22,286 bases of DNA from assembly GCA_009668925.1 (NCBI GenBank), contig SBEK01000030.1, positions 4,636 through 26,921 of the forward strand, given 5' to 3'. Below the pieces are notes generated by a model. The model was not told where the DNA came from and did not search any database. It saw nothing but the letters and a program-made list of their open reading frames with translations. Made by a program: the position numbers and the translations under genes. Shown piece after piece: positions 5,450 to 13,545 of this stretch. The stretch is from Deltaproteobacteria bacterium. GTDB taxonomy: Bacteria; Desulfobacterota; Syntrophia; Syntrophales; Smithellaceae. The first letter of the stretch is position 1. Every line of letters starts with the position of its first letter.

Positions 5450-6613
5450 CCCAAACTCCTTTTCGATTCGCTCCATCGCTTCCTTCAACCGATCATCCGG
5501 CACCGTGAGCGAAATACGGACAAATCCTTCACCATACTGCCCGTAAGCCGTGCCGGAGGCGACGACGACGGCGGTTTTGTCAAACAGACGGTTGGTGAAT
5601 TCGAGCGACGTCAACCCCTGGGGCGCCGGCACCCACAGATAAAACGTTCCCCGCGGCGGATTAAAATCAATGCCGATTTTTTTGAGGGTCTTTAAAACCA
5701 GCTCCCGCCGCCGGCCGTAAATCGAGAGCATGTCCTCGATGAAGCCCGCTTCCTGATGCATTGCGGCAATGCCGGCGAACTGGACGGCGTTGAAGATGCC
5801 GGAATCCGTATTTTCCTTGACTTTGCTGATGCCGGCAATCAGCTCGGGGTTGCCTGAGGCCATGCCGATCCTCCAGCCGCACATGTTAAACGGTTTGGAC
5901 AGGGAATTGAGCTCCACTCCCACATCTTTGGCGCCGGGAGCCTGAAGAAAGCTCAGGCGTTCCTGGCCGGCAAAGACAATCTCGCTGTAAGGATTGTCAT
6001 AACAGACGGCAATGTCATACTCTCTTGCAAAGGCCACCAGTTTGGTGAGGAATTCCAGCGTGGCGCAGGCGCCGGTCGGATTGTTCGGATAATTCAAAAA
6101 CATCGCGGAGGCTTTTCTGGCCACATCCGTCGGGATATCTTCCAGAACCGGCAGATAATTGTTTTTGGCCAGAATGGGGATGTTCACGGGAACACCCTCG
6201 CCCATCAGAATACTGGAGCGATAAGCCGGATAGCCGGGATCGGTCATGAGCACGATATCGCCGGGATTGACGCGGGACAAAACAAAATGATGGCAGCCTT
6301 CCTTGGAACCGATGAGCCCCAGGATTTCACTTTCGGGATTGAGTGTGACGCCGTACCGTTCGCCGTACCAGCGGGCGATTTCCTTGCGAAACGCCAGCAT
6401 GCCCTTTTCTTCGTCCGTCGGATAGCGGTGGTTTTGCGGGTCGCGGGCGGTGCGGCACAATTCATCGATGATGGAAGCGGGCGTGGCTTCCACGGGGTCG
6501 CCGATCGCCAGCGAGATTACATCCACGCCTTCGCTCTTGGCTTTGTTGATTTTTTTGCGGAGCTCCATGAACAGGTATGGAGGTATTTTCTTTAATCGAT
6601 CAGCGGTTTGCAC
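5444..6613 (-). CDS. dapL: LL-diaminopimelate aminotransferase
   Basis: A fold-type I PLP aminotransferase that makes LL-diaminopimelate directly from tetrahydrodipicolinate and glutamate, bypassing DapD/C/E. Family motifs are SLAIGDPVEATP, the SKEGCHHFV segment, NYPNNPTGA (from residue 174) and SLSKPFNMCGWRIG with the PLP lysine at residue 240, then KENTDSG. The DapL role is supported by dapF lying immediately upstream. I chose the GTG at 6613 (389 residues): a strong GGAGGAG lies nine bases ahead and the protein then begins MQTADRLKKIPPYLF, as DapL usually does. A longer reading from TTG at 6655 (403 residues) would overlap dapF by 20 bases and has GGGAG upstream. Its stop codon lies inside a repeat element. 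Confidence 0.93.
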   Translation of the reverse strand: MQTADRLKKIPPYLFMELRKKINKAKSEGVDVISLAIGDPVEATPASIIDELCRTARDPQNHRYPTDEEKGMLAFRKEIARWYGERYGVTLNPESEILGLIGSKEGCHHFVLSRVNPGDIVLMTDPGYPAYRSSILMGEGVPVNIPILAKNNYLPVLEDIPTDVARKASAMFLNYPNNPTGACATLEFLTKLVAFAREYDIAVCYDNPYSEIVFAGQERLSFLQAPGAKDVGVELNSLSKPFNMCGWRIGMASGNPELIAGISKVKENTDSGIFNAVQFAGIAAMHQEAGFIEDMLSIYGRRRELVLKTLKKIGIDFNPPRGTFYLWVPAPQGLTSLEFTNRLFDKTAVVVASGTAYGQYGEGFVRISLTVPDDRLKEAMERIEKEFGQ

Positions 6614-6635
6614 AGTTGGGGTCTCCTCCGGTTTT

Positions 6636-7475
6636 TTATTGGTAGGCTTCTTCAAAAAGCACTCCCTGATAGACCATTTTTACTTTCCCTTCAAGATAAA
6701 TTTCCCGAAAACGATTGCCCTCCCCGGCAAACCAGACGCGCAGGGTTTCCCCGCTTTGCACGGTCACATCGACCGGCGAATCCACCAGCCGGCGGCCTGC
6801 GGCGGCCAGCACCGACGCCACAACGCCCGTACCGCAGGCCAGCGTCTCGTCTTCGACGCCGCGTTCGTACGTCCTCACCCTCATGGTCTGCCGGTTAAAA
6901 ACGGAGGCAAAATTCACATTGGTTCCCCGGGGCCGGAAAAATTCGTGGCGGCGGATTTCCCGCCCCGCCGCGGCCACATCAACTGACTCCAAAAATTCAA
7001 CGAAACAAACGGCATGGGGCACACCCGTGTCAATGACATCCATCCCGCAGTCGCCCCCGGCCAGAACAAGGTTTACATTTTGCGTAAGGAGCGAAGGGTC
7101 CGTCAGGCGGACTTTGACGCTGTCGCCGCTGACCTCGGCGGTAATAATGCCGGCCAGCGTCTCAAAAGACATCCTGGGCCCGGCAATTCCGCTGTGGTGG
7201 GCAAAGCGCGCCACGCAGCGGCTGCCGTTCCCGCACATCTCCGCGACGGAGCCATCGGAATTGAAAAATTGCCATTTGAAATCGGCAACGGCGGACGGTT
7301 CGATGAGAAACAGCCCGTCCGCTCCCACGGAAACTTTTCTGAGGCAAACGCGGCGGACAAAATCCGGCACATCGTCAACCGGCAGCGACAGATCGCGGTT
7401 GTCGATGATGATGAAGTCGTTGCCGCTCCCGCTCATTTTATAAAAGCGGATGGAATGCGATGCATCGCCGTTCAT
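6636..7475 (-). CDS. dapF: Diaminopimelate epimerase
   Basis: A cofactor-independent epimerase converting LL- to meso-diaminopimelate for peptidoglycan and lysine. It has 279 residues, a normal length. The start region KMSGSGNDFIIIDNRD is typical. The two catalytic cysteines are C81 in AEMCGNGSRC and C214 in ETLACGTGVVAS, both intact. GVPHAV and FRPRGTNVNFA are family substrate-binding segments. The ATG at 7475 has AGGTG five bases upstream. dapL follows 22 bases later (or overlaps, depending on its start), so the product of dapL feeds the enzyme encoded just before it. No strong promoter is visible in the 235-base spacer between gspE and dapF. Confidence 0.97.
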   Translation of the reverse strand: MNGDASHSIRFYKMSGSGNDFIIIDNRDLSLPVDDVPDFVRRVCLRKVSVGADGLFLIEPSAVADFKWQFFNSDGSVAEMCGNGSRCVARFAHHSGIAGPRMSFETLAGIITAEVSGDSVKVRLTDPSLLTQNVNLVLAGGDCGMDVIDTGVPHAVCFVEFLESVDVAAAGREIRRHEFFRPRGTNVNFASVFNRQTMRVRTYERGVEDETLACGTGVVASVLAAAGRRLVDSPVDVTVQSGETLRVWFAGEGNRFREIYLEGKVKMVYQGVLFEEAYQ

Positions 7476-7547
7476 CTTTTCACCTGTTTACTTTTCGGAA
7501 ATCCGACCCGCAAATGACTTGGTGCCTGCTTGCAGAAGTCCGCCTTC

Positions 7548-7691
7548 CGTCATTTCGGCCGCAGGGAGAAATCCATGTCCCGAATGCAATGAGGGATCTT
7601 TGGATTTTTCAGTCCCTTCGTTTCTTACCCTGATGACCTGACCCCCTGAAGGCGGCGCGAGGCCGCACGAGGACATGCGTCGCAATGACAG
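7548..7691. repeat. Palindromic intergenic repeat, copy 2 (interrupted)
   Basis: The left arm (7548-7605) matches copy 1 at 4996-5055 closely, including GAGAAATCCATGT. The right end (ACATGCGTCGCAATGACAG) matches the copy 1 right arm. About 60 extra bases lie between the arms, so this copy is expanded or interrupted. A 79-residue minus-strand frame through it is a by-product of the repeat. It fills most of the spacer between gspE and dapF. Confidence 0.65.
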
Positions 7692-7710
7692 CCTGCTTTC
7701 GCGGCGGGCG

Positions 7711-9498
7711 CTAGGTTTCCTGGACAATATCTTCCTTGCGCGCCAGCGATCGCGTCACGCGCAAGACTTCCTCGGCCGTCGTAATGCCGGCCATGACTTT
7801 CTGAATGCCGTCCTGCTGGAGCGTGATCATCCCTTGCTTCACGGCCAGCTCGTTGATCTGGTTGGCATCGGAGGTTTTCAGCACCAGCCGTTTCACATTA
7901 TCATCCACGACCAGGATTTCAAAAATCGCCGTTCGGCCGCGGAAACCGGTCTGCATACAGAGATTGCAGCCTTTTTTGCGGTAAAAGGTTTTATCCGCGA
8001 GCACCGACGGATCGAGGCAAAGATTCGCGAGCGTTTCTTCATCGGGCGTGTAGACTTCCCGGCAGTGCGGGCAAAGCACGCGGACGAGGCGCTGGGCGAT
8101 AATGGCCACAATCGAAGACGTGACCAGGAAGGGCTCGATGCCCATGTCGATGAGCCGGGTCACGGCACTGGCCGCGTCGTTGGTGTGCAGCGTCGAGAAA
8201 ACCAGGTGTCCCGTGAGCGACGACTGGATGGCGATCTCAGCGGTTTCCCGGTCGCGGATTTCACCGATCAGAATGACATCCGGGTCCTGACGGACAATCG
8301 AACGCAGTCCGGCGGCAAAGGTGAGTTCGATCTTGGGATTTACCTGAATCTGACCGACGCCGTCGATTTGATATTCAATCGGGTCCTCAATGGTGATGAT
8401 ATTGATCTCGGGGCGGTTGATCGTGGAAAGCGCCGCGTACAGCGTGGTCGTTTTCCCGCTGCCGGTCGGCCCCGTCACCAGAATGATGCCGTAAGGCGAT
8501 TTGATCAGACGGTCCAGAAGCTTGATGCGCTCATCATGCATGCCCAGATCCGACAAAAGCAGGATGTTCGCGGATTTATCGAGCAGGCGCAAAACGACCC
8601 GCTCGCCGAAGGCCGTGGGCAGCACGGAGACGCGCACGTCCACCAGACGGTCGGCGATCTTTAATTCGATGCGGCCGTCCTGCGGCAGACGCTTTTCGGC
8701 GATGTTGAGTCTGGCCATGATTTTGATGCGGGAAACGAGCGGCGATTGAATCCGGCGCGGCAGACTCAGGATATCGTATAAAATCCCGTCAATCCGGTAG
8801 CGGATTTTCAGATTTGCCGAATAAGGCTCGACGTGAATATCGCTGGCCCGGTCCTTGATGGCGCCGGAGACCAGGAGATTGACGAGCTTGATGATCGGGG
8901 CGTCGCTGGTTTCGTCGAGCAGATCGGCGGTCTCGCTGATTTCCGAAATCAGATCCTCGGCTGTGGCTTCCTTCATTTCCTCAAAATAATCTTTGGCGGA
9001 GGAACGGCTCATGTCATAGGCCATATTGATCGCGGCATTGATCGCGTCCTGCGTCGCCAGAACCACCGGCGGATTGGGCATCCGCAAAAGCTGCCGCAGA
9101 TCGTCGGCAGGCTGAAAAGAGAGCGGGTCGTTCGCGGCGATCACCTGAGCGTCCGCGGTGATGATCGGCACGATCCTGTGTTTCTTCAAATAGGCGATGG
9201 GAACGCTTTGCGTAAAATCGATGTTGATGCTCTCCATCGGCAGTTCCTGCCAAAAGGGAATGCCGAAATGCTCCGACAGAATTTTCAGGAGCCGGATTTC
9301 GTCAATCAGTTTTTTGCGGATCAGCTGGTCAATGAACCCCGCGCCGCTCCCGGCGCCGTGCGCCTCGGCCAGGGACTCGGGAGATACACCTGCGGTAAGC
9401 AACCTCTCGTCCAGAGACAATCCTTTATTGCCGCCGGAAAGGGCGGCGCTTTTATCCGGGCTTCCGAATGCGTGGAGCGCTGTGAGGATGGTGGACAT
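7711..9498 (-). CDS. gspE: Type II secretion system assembly ATPase GspE
   Basis: The cytoplasmic hexameric ATPase that powers pseudopilus assembly, docking on GspL and GspF. It has 595 residues. The N-terminal region (about 25-160) is a T2SSE_N/MshEN-type domain. Walker A GPTGSGKTT is at 343-351, the Asp box (TIEDPIEY) at 369-376, Walker B ILIGEIRD at 409-416 and the His box STLHTNDA at 435-442. The zinc tetracysteine is CPHC (476-479) and CNLC (511-514), which separates GspE-type ATPases from retraction ATPases. The ATG at 9498 follows the gspD stop by 21 bases; the Shine-Dalgarno is weak, so translation may be coupled to gspD. It is the last gene of the gsp operon. Confidence 0.97.
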   Translation of the reverse strand: MSTILTALHAFGSPDKSAALSGGNKGLSLDERLLTAGVSPESLAEAHGAGSGAGFIDQLIRKKLIDEIRLLKILSEHFGIPFWQELPMESINIDFTQSVPIAYLKKHRIVPIITADAQVIAANDPLSFQPADDLRQLLRMPNPPVVLATQDAINAAINMAYDMSRSSAKDYFEEMKEATAEDLISEISETADLLDETSDAPIIKLVNLLVSGAIKDRASDIHVEPYSANLKIRYRIDGILYDILSLPRRIQSPLVSRIKIMARLNIAEKRLPQDGRIELKIADRLVDVRVSVLPTAFGERVVLRLLDKSANILLLSDLGMHDERIKLLDRLIKSPYGIILVTGPTGSGKTTTLYAALSTINRPEINIITIEDPIEYQIDGVGQIQVNPKIELTFAAGLRSIVRQDPDVILIGEIRDRETAEIAIQSSLTGHLVFSTLHTNDAASAVTRLIDMGIEPFLVTSSIVAIIAQRLVRVLCPHCREVYTPDEETLANLCLDPSVLADKTFYRKKGCNLCMQTGFRGRTAIFEILVVDDNVKRLVLKTSDANQINELAVKQGMITLQQDGIQKVMAGITTAEEVLRVTRSLARKEDIVQET

Positions 9499-9519
9499 AA
9501 ATTCAACCGTTTTCGGGAT

Positions 9520-11772
9520 TTAAGGATTGGCCGGAGCCTTTTTTTCGACGGGCTCGGTCGTCACCTGGGGATAAGAATCCTGCTTGCGTTCATTGAGCTT
9601 GATGATGCCTTCGACGACCTCACCCATGGTTTCCCGCTTTTGCTGATAGAGGGCTTGGGCGTCTTTTTGCGTGCGGACAATATGCGGCGTGAGAAAGACA
9701 TACAGGTTTGTCTTCTCCCTTTTGACGGTTTTGGCCTTGAACAGCCAGCCCAGGATCGGAATTTCGGCCAAGCCCGGAACCTTGTTGGTGCCGTCATCCG
9801 TGCTGTCTCCCACCAGGCCGCCGATGACGATGGTCTCGTTATCCTTGACCACGACAGTCGTCTTGGCCGTTCTTTTCAAGGTGGTCGGGGTGGCGCTTTT
9901 CGGATCGGACGTTACCTTCGTCACCTGCTGGGAAATCTTCAGGCGGATAAAATCCTCGACATTGATATGGGGGGTAATCGTCAGAATCACGCCGACATCC
10001 TTATATTCATAGGTGTTGTAATTGACGGGGTAGGCGGCGGTGGTTGACGTGGAATCCTGGCGGGTAATATAGGGCACATTGGAGCCGACGTTGATTTCCG
10101 CCTCCTCGTTGTCGAGCGTCATGAGCTGCGGGGTGGAGAGAATCGATACATCGGAGTCGGCCTTATACGCCTGGACCATTGCTCCGATCGTCGGGAACAG
10201 CACGTCGCCGATCTTGATCCCCGCGCCCAGAATGCCCATGGAAAATCCGGCGGGCAATCCCAAAAGCGTGCTCGCGCCAAGAGTCGTCGTGGTCAGCGAA
10301 TTCAAGACGCCGGTGCCGGAGCTGACAAAAGCCGCCGAACCGCTCCCTGCCTTGCCGTCTATCTGCCCCGTGTCCTTCACGCCGCTCCATTCCACGCCCA
10401 GCTTGAAGTCCTTCGTGGTATTCACTTCCATAATCAGCGCCTCGATGTAAACCATCGGCCGCGGCACGTCGAGCTGCTTGATGATGCCTTCCAAAACCTT
10501 GTAGTCCTCGCGCTCCGCCATGATCACCAGGGTGTTGGTGGCCTTGTCCGGCACGATCTGCACGTTGCGGGACACGACGGGCGCGGCCACCCGCTGCGCC
10601 TGAGCGCCCGCCGCCGTCCCGGGGCTTTGGCTCCCGGTGTCCTTGATGATGTTGTTCAGCACCTTGGCCAGATCTTCGGCGATGCTGTTTTGCAGGCGAT
10701 AGACCTGAATATTGGACTCGCCGCGCGGCACGTCCTTATCCATCATCGCGACCAGCTTGCGCACGCTTTCCGTATCGGCGACGGAGGCCAGGATAATCAG
10801 GGAATTGGTCCGGGGATCGGCTACGATCTTGATCGGCGTCATGGTGGGCCGGCGCTGCTGAAAAATGGTCGAGATCGATTTCGAAACTTCCGAAGCGGAG
10901 GCGTTTTGCAGCGGCAGGTAAGTGATTTGTTCGCCCGCGCCTTCCACGTCCAGCGCCCGGACGATTTCCTGCAGACGCCGGACATTGGACAGATAATCGG
11001 TGACGATCAGGATTCCCGCCGGCGCATAAGCCAGAACCGAACTGGTTTTCGGGATAATCGGATCCAGCACGCGTTTGACTTCATCGGGGTTGGCCCGTTC
11101 CAGGGCGATAATCTGGGTGACCATCCGGTCATCCGCCTCCGCGCCCTCCTTCTTATACCTTGTTTCCAGACTCTTTTCCCGCGCCACGGCGGACGGCACG
11201 ATCTTGATCATATCGCCTACGGGAACAGTCGCAAAACCGTTGATTTCCAGAACGGACAGAAATACTTTGTACACGTCGCGCAGCGGAATCTTCCGGGGGG
11301 AAAGGATCGTGACCTTGCCCTTCACTTTTTCATCGATGATAAAATTTTTGCCCGTCAGTTCGCTTATGAATTTGACGAATACTTCAATATTCACGTTATC
11401 GAAATCGAGCGTGACGTAGCGATCGGCGGTCTTCCGGGCCGCGGGCGCCGTATTCGTTTTCACGGGCGCGGTTTCCGGAGGCGCGTTCATGGCCGGCCCC
11501 GTCTTGGGCGCGTCGGAAACGGGCGTTGGCCCAAGCGGAACGGCTAAAGCCGCAGGCGCTGCCGCCGCTTTCTTCCCGGCCGAATCGGCGTCGGAAGATA
11601 TTTCTTTCGCGTCAGGCGGCATAGGCGGGACCGTCGATACGATTGCGGGTTTTACAGGCGATCCGTCGTCAATCCTGGCCGCGAAGCCGGATGATGCCAA
11701 GCCCATCGCCAAAATCATGGCGGCAGCCAGGCAGGATACCGCTATGCCGAAATGTTTCTTCATCAATGCCAT
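9520..11772 (-). CDS. gspD: Type II secretion system secretin GspD
   Basis: The outer-membrane secretin channel. I start it at ATG 11772 (750 residues), one base after the stop of the upstream TPR gene. ATG 11763 (MKKHFG) is also possible; an in-frame start at 11805 would overlap that gene by 32 bases. A signal peptide ends near residue 31 (SSGFA). Residues ~40-115 are an Ala/Pro-rich linker not usual in short secretins. The N0 domain starts near RYVTLDFDNVNIEVF (about 118), followed by N1-N3. The secretin core includes LMTLDNEEAEINVGSNVPYI and VVIGGLVGDS, and KVPGLAEIPILGWLF near the C terminus. There is no lipobox and no obvious extra pilotin-binding tail. Confidence 0.96.
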   Translation of the reverse strand: MALMKKHFGIAVSCLAAAMILAMGLASSGFAARIDDGSPVKPAIVSTVPPMPPDAKEISSDADSAGKKAAAAPAALAVPLGPTPVSDAPKTGPAMNAPPETAPVKTNTAPAARKTADRYVTLDFDNVNIEVFVKFISELTGKNFIIDEKVKGKVTILSPRKIPLRDVYKVFLSVLEINGFATVPVGDMIKIVPSAVAREKSLETRYKKEGAEADDRMVTQIIALERANPDEVKRVLDPIIPKTSSVLAYAPAGILIVTDYLSNVRRLQEIVRALDVEGAGEQITYLPLQNASASEVSKSISTIFQQRRPTMTPIKIVADPRTNSLIILASVADTESVRKLVAMMDKDVPRGESNIQVYRLQNSIAEDLAKVLNNIIKDTGSQSPGTAAGAQAQRVAAPVVSRNVQIVPDKATNTLVIMAEREDYKVLEGIIKQLDVPRPMVYIEALIMEVNTTKDFKLGVEWSGVKDTGQIDGKAGSGSAAFVSSGTGVLNSLTTTTLGASTLLGLPAGFSMGILGAGIKIGDVLFPTIGAMVQAYKADSDVSILSTPQLMTLDNEEAEINVGSNVPYITRQDSTSTTAAYPVNYNTYEYKDVGVILTITPHINVEDFIRLKISQQVTKVTSDPKSATPTTLKRTAKTTVVVKDNETIVIGGLVGDSTDDGTNKVPGLAEIPILGWLFKAKTVKREKTNLYVFLTPHIVRTQKDAQALYQQKRETMGEVVEGIIKLNERKQDSYPQVTTEPVEKKAPANP

Positions 11773-11773
11773 C

Positions 11774-12622
11774 TCATTGATCCCGTTCCTTAATGATGCT
11801 GCCAAACTCGGGGAGACCGGCCAGATTTTTTAAATCCTCGTCCCGGCCGGCCCATTGCCGGACTTCCGGATTGGAATCAACCGCGTTCTTCAAATAAAAC
11901 ATGCTTTGTTTCGTATCATTTTTCTGGGCATAAAGACAAGCCAGATTATAATGCGCGTCGGCGTAATCGCGCTTGACGGCCAGGGCGTCGTTAAATCGCC
12001 TGATCGCCCATTTATATCGTTTCATCTTCAGATAAACCACGCCCAGATTATTGAGGGCCTGGAGGTGGCGCGGCTCCTTTTGAATAACCTTTTTATAGAG
12101 TTCCTTGGCTTCTTCCAGACGGCCTGCGCGCTGCGCCTGCAGAGCCTGCGTATAAAGCTTGCCCGCATCGGCGGGCCCGGGCTCAGCCAGGGCTTGCGGA
12201 TGCGGTTCGGGAGTGGCCGCATTCCGGCTCTTTTCCTTTGCCGTAAGCGGAGAGACTTCGGCCGGCGCCGAAGCCCTCTGTGCCGCAACCGGACGGGGAG
12301 GTACGGCCAGGGTTGCCGGCGGGGCGTCAACGGGCGGCTTCGGAATCACCGCCACGGGTGGGCCCGGCGCGGGCCTTGCGGCTAAAGTGTCCGGCGGGTG
12401 AGCCGGACCGGCCATCCGGGAAGACGGAGGACTGTCCGGCCAATAGAACCAGGCCGCAAGACCCGCCGCGCAGCACAGAAGAACAACGAAGCCCGCAATA
12501 AAAATCGCTTTTTTCCCCGGGACTGGTTTTTCACTTTGTGCCTGAAGAACGTCTCCATAAGGCGCATAAGGCGATTCTTTTTCCTTCTGGACTTTATGCA
12601 AAGCGTCGTTGATGTAGCTCAT
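11774..12622 (-). CDS. GspB-like inner-membrane TPR protein
   Basis: A 282-residue protein starting MSYINDALHKVQKEKE, which resembles the N terminus of GspB/PulB proteins (MSYILDAL...). One transmembrane helix spans about 39-60, then comes a Pro/Ala-rich periplasmic linker. Residues ~150-265 hold three or so TPRs (AGKLYTQALQAQRAGRLEEA, ALNNLGVVYLKMKRYKWAI, AHYNLACLYAQKNDTKQSM). GspA-GspB pairs help assemble the secretin through the cell wall. Here the usual GspB C-terminal domain is replaced by TPRs, so I leave the symbol blank. It lies between the ExeA-like ATPase and gspD, which supports that role. GGAG is four bases before the ATG. Confidence 0.85.
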   Translation of the reverse strand: MSYINDALHKVQKEKESPYAPYGDVLQAQSEKPVPGKKAIFIAGFVVLLCCAAGLAAWFYWPDSPPSSRMAGPAHPPDTLAARPAPGPPVAVIPKPPVDAPPATLAVPPRPVAAQRASAPAEVSPLTAKEKSRNAATPEPHPQALAEPGPADAGKLYTQALQAQRAGRLEEAKELYKKVIQKEPRHLQALNNLGVVYLKMKRYKWAIRRFNDALAVKRDYADAHYNLACLYAQKNDTKQSMFYLKNAVDSNPEVRQWAGRDEDLKNLAGLPEFGSIIKERDQ

Positions 12623-12653
12623 TTCTCTCCGCCGTTTAAAAAAATCTATTCGT

Positions 12654-13520
12654 TCACGTGGTCAGACGCATCCACAGCTTCCGGCCGCCGCTCACGGTCT
12701 TTTGAAAATATTCGCCGCCGATATCCCGGGCCGCAAGCCGGATCATTTTACGGTCAACCCGGCCGGTATTTTTCGTATATGCAATCAAGAGCGCCCGGTC
12801 GCACAGTGCATTGATTCGGCGCGGTATCCCCTCGGAAAAATAATAAACCTGCCGATAGGCGCCTGCCGTAAATTGAACATTCCCGGGCCCCCCGGCCACG
12901 CTCAGACGATGATTGATATACGTCGCGACCTCATCCGGGGATAGAGGCTGCAAATCATAGCGCACGGTAATTCTTTCATTTAGCTGCCTCAGCGCCGGAA
13001 GCGCCAGCGCGGTTTTAAGCTCGGGCTGGCCGATTAAAATGATCTGCAGGAGTTTTTCTTTTTCCGTTTCCAGGTTGGAAAGCATGCGGATTTGCTCGAG
13101 CACGCCATGGGAAAGATTTTGCGCTTCGTCGATGAGCAGCACCGCGTTCTTGCCGGCGGCGAAATTCGCCAGCAGAAAGGCATTGAGCGCATCCACATAC
13201 GCTTTCTTTGTTCCGGCTTCGACGGACACGTCAATGCCGAATTCCGTGACCACGGTCTCCAGGAGCTCCACGTCGGAAATCGCCGTGTTGAAGATCAGAG
13301 CCGTTTCGACCGACGCATCCAGCAGATTAAGCAGCGTGCGGCAAAGGGTGGTTTTGCCCGTACCGATGCCGCCGGAAATCAGGACGAATCCTTTTTTTTC
13401 CTTAATTCCGTAGATCAGGTAATTAAGCGCGTCGCGGTGCTGCTCACTCAGGAACAGATACCCCGGCTGGGGCGACAGCGTAAACGGATTCTCTCTTAAG
13501 CCAAAATACGCGGCATACAT
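12654..13520 (-). CDS. gspA: ExeA/GspA-like AAA+ ATPase
   Basis: A 288-residue AAA+ ATPase of the ExeA family. It begins MYAAYFGLRENPFTLSPQPG, the family's signature start. Walker A is GGIGTGKTT (50-58) and Walker B is AVLLIDEAQN (126-135). Later come IILIGQPEL (sensor 1 region) and EGIPRRINALCDRAL (sensor 2 region). In Aeromonas, ExeA works with ExeB to let the secretin assemble across peptidoglycan. This protein stops after the ATPase domain (ending WMRLTT), with no transmembrane helix and no peptidoglycan-binding domain, so it is much shorter than ExeA. It lies 25 bases after gspC and 31 before the GspB-like gene. Naming it gspA rests on family and context. Confidence 0.88.
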   Translation of the reverse strand: MYAAYFGLRENPFTLSPQPGYLFLSEQHRDALNYLIYGIKEKKGFVLISGGIGTGKTTLCRTLLNLLDASVETALIFNTAISDVELLETVVTEFGIDVSVEAGTKKAYVDALNAFLLANFAAGKNAVLLIDEAQNLSHGVLEQIRMLSNLETEKEKLLQIILIGQPELKTALALPALRQLNERITVRYDLQPLSPDEVATYINHRLSVAGGPGNVQFTAGAYRQVYYFSEGIPRRINALCDRALLIAYTKNTGRVDRKMIRLAARDIGGEYFQKTVSGGRKLWMRLTT

Positions 13521-13545
13521 GGTCAGTCAGCTCCCGCCGGTTGTC

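Noticed and set aside
5158..5454. 98-codon minus-strand frame downstream of dapL
   Set aside because: It runs through the MITE-like repeats; its sequence repeat (APCLRSLLRRY / CTPGLRSLLRCY) simply reflects the duplicated repeat ends.
7488..7727. 79-codon minus-strand frame between gspE and dapF
   Set aside because: It is the translation of the palindromic repeat at 7548-7691 and overlaps the gspE end.
8833..10047. Long plus-strand frames antisense to gspE and gspD
   Set aside because: They are shadows of strongly supported genes; the products are low-complexity, H/D/R/G-rich and match no family.
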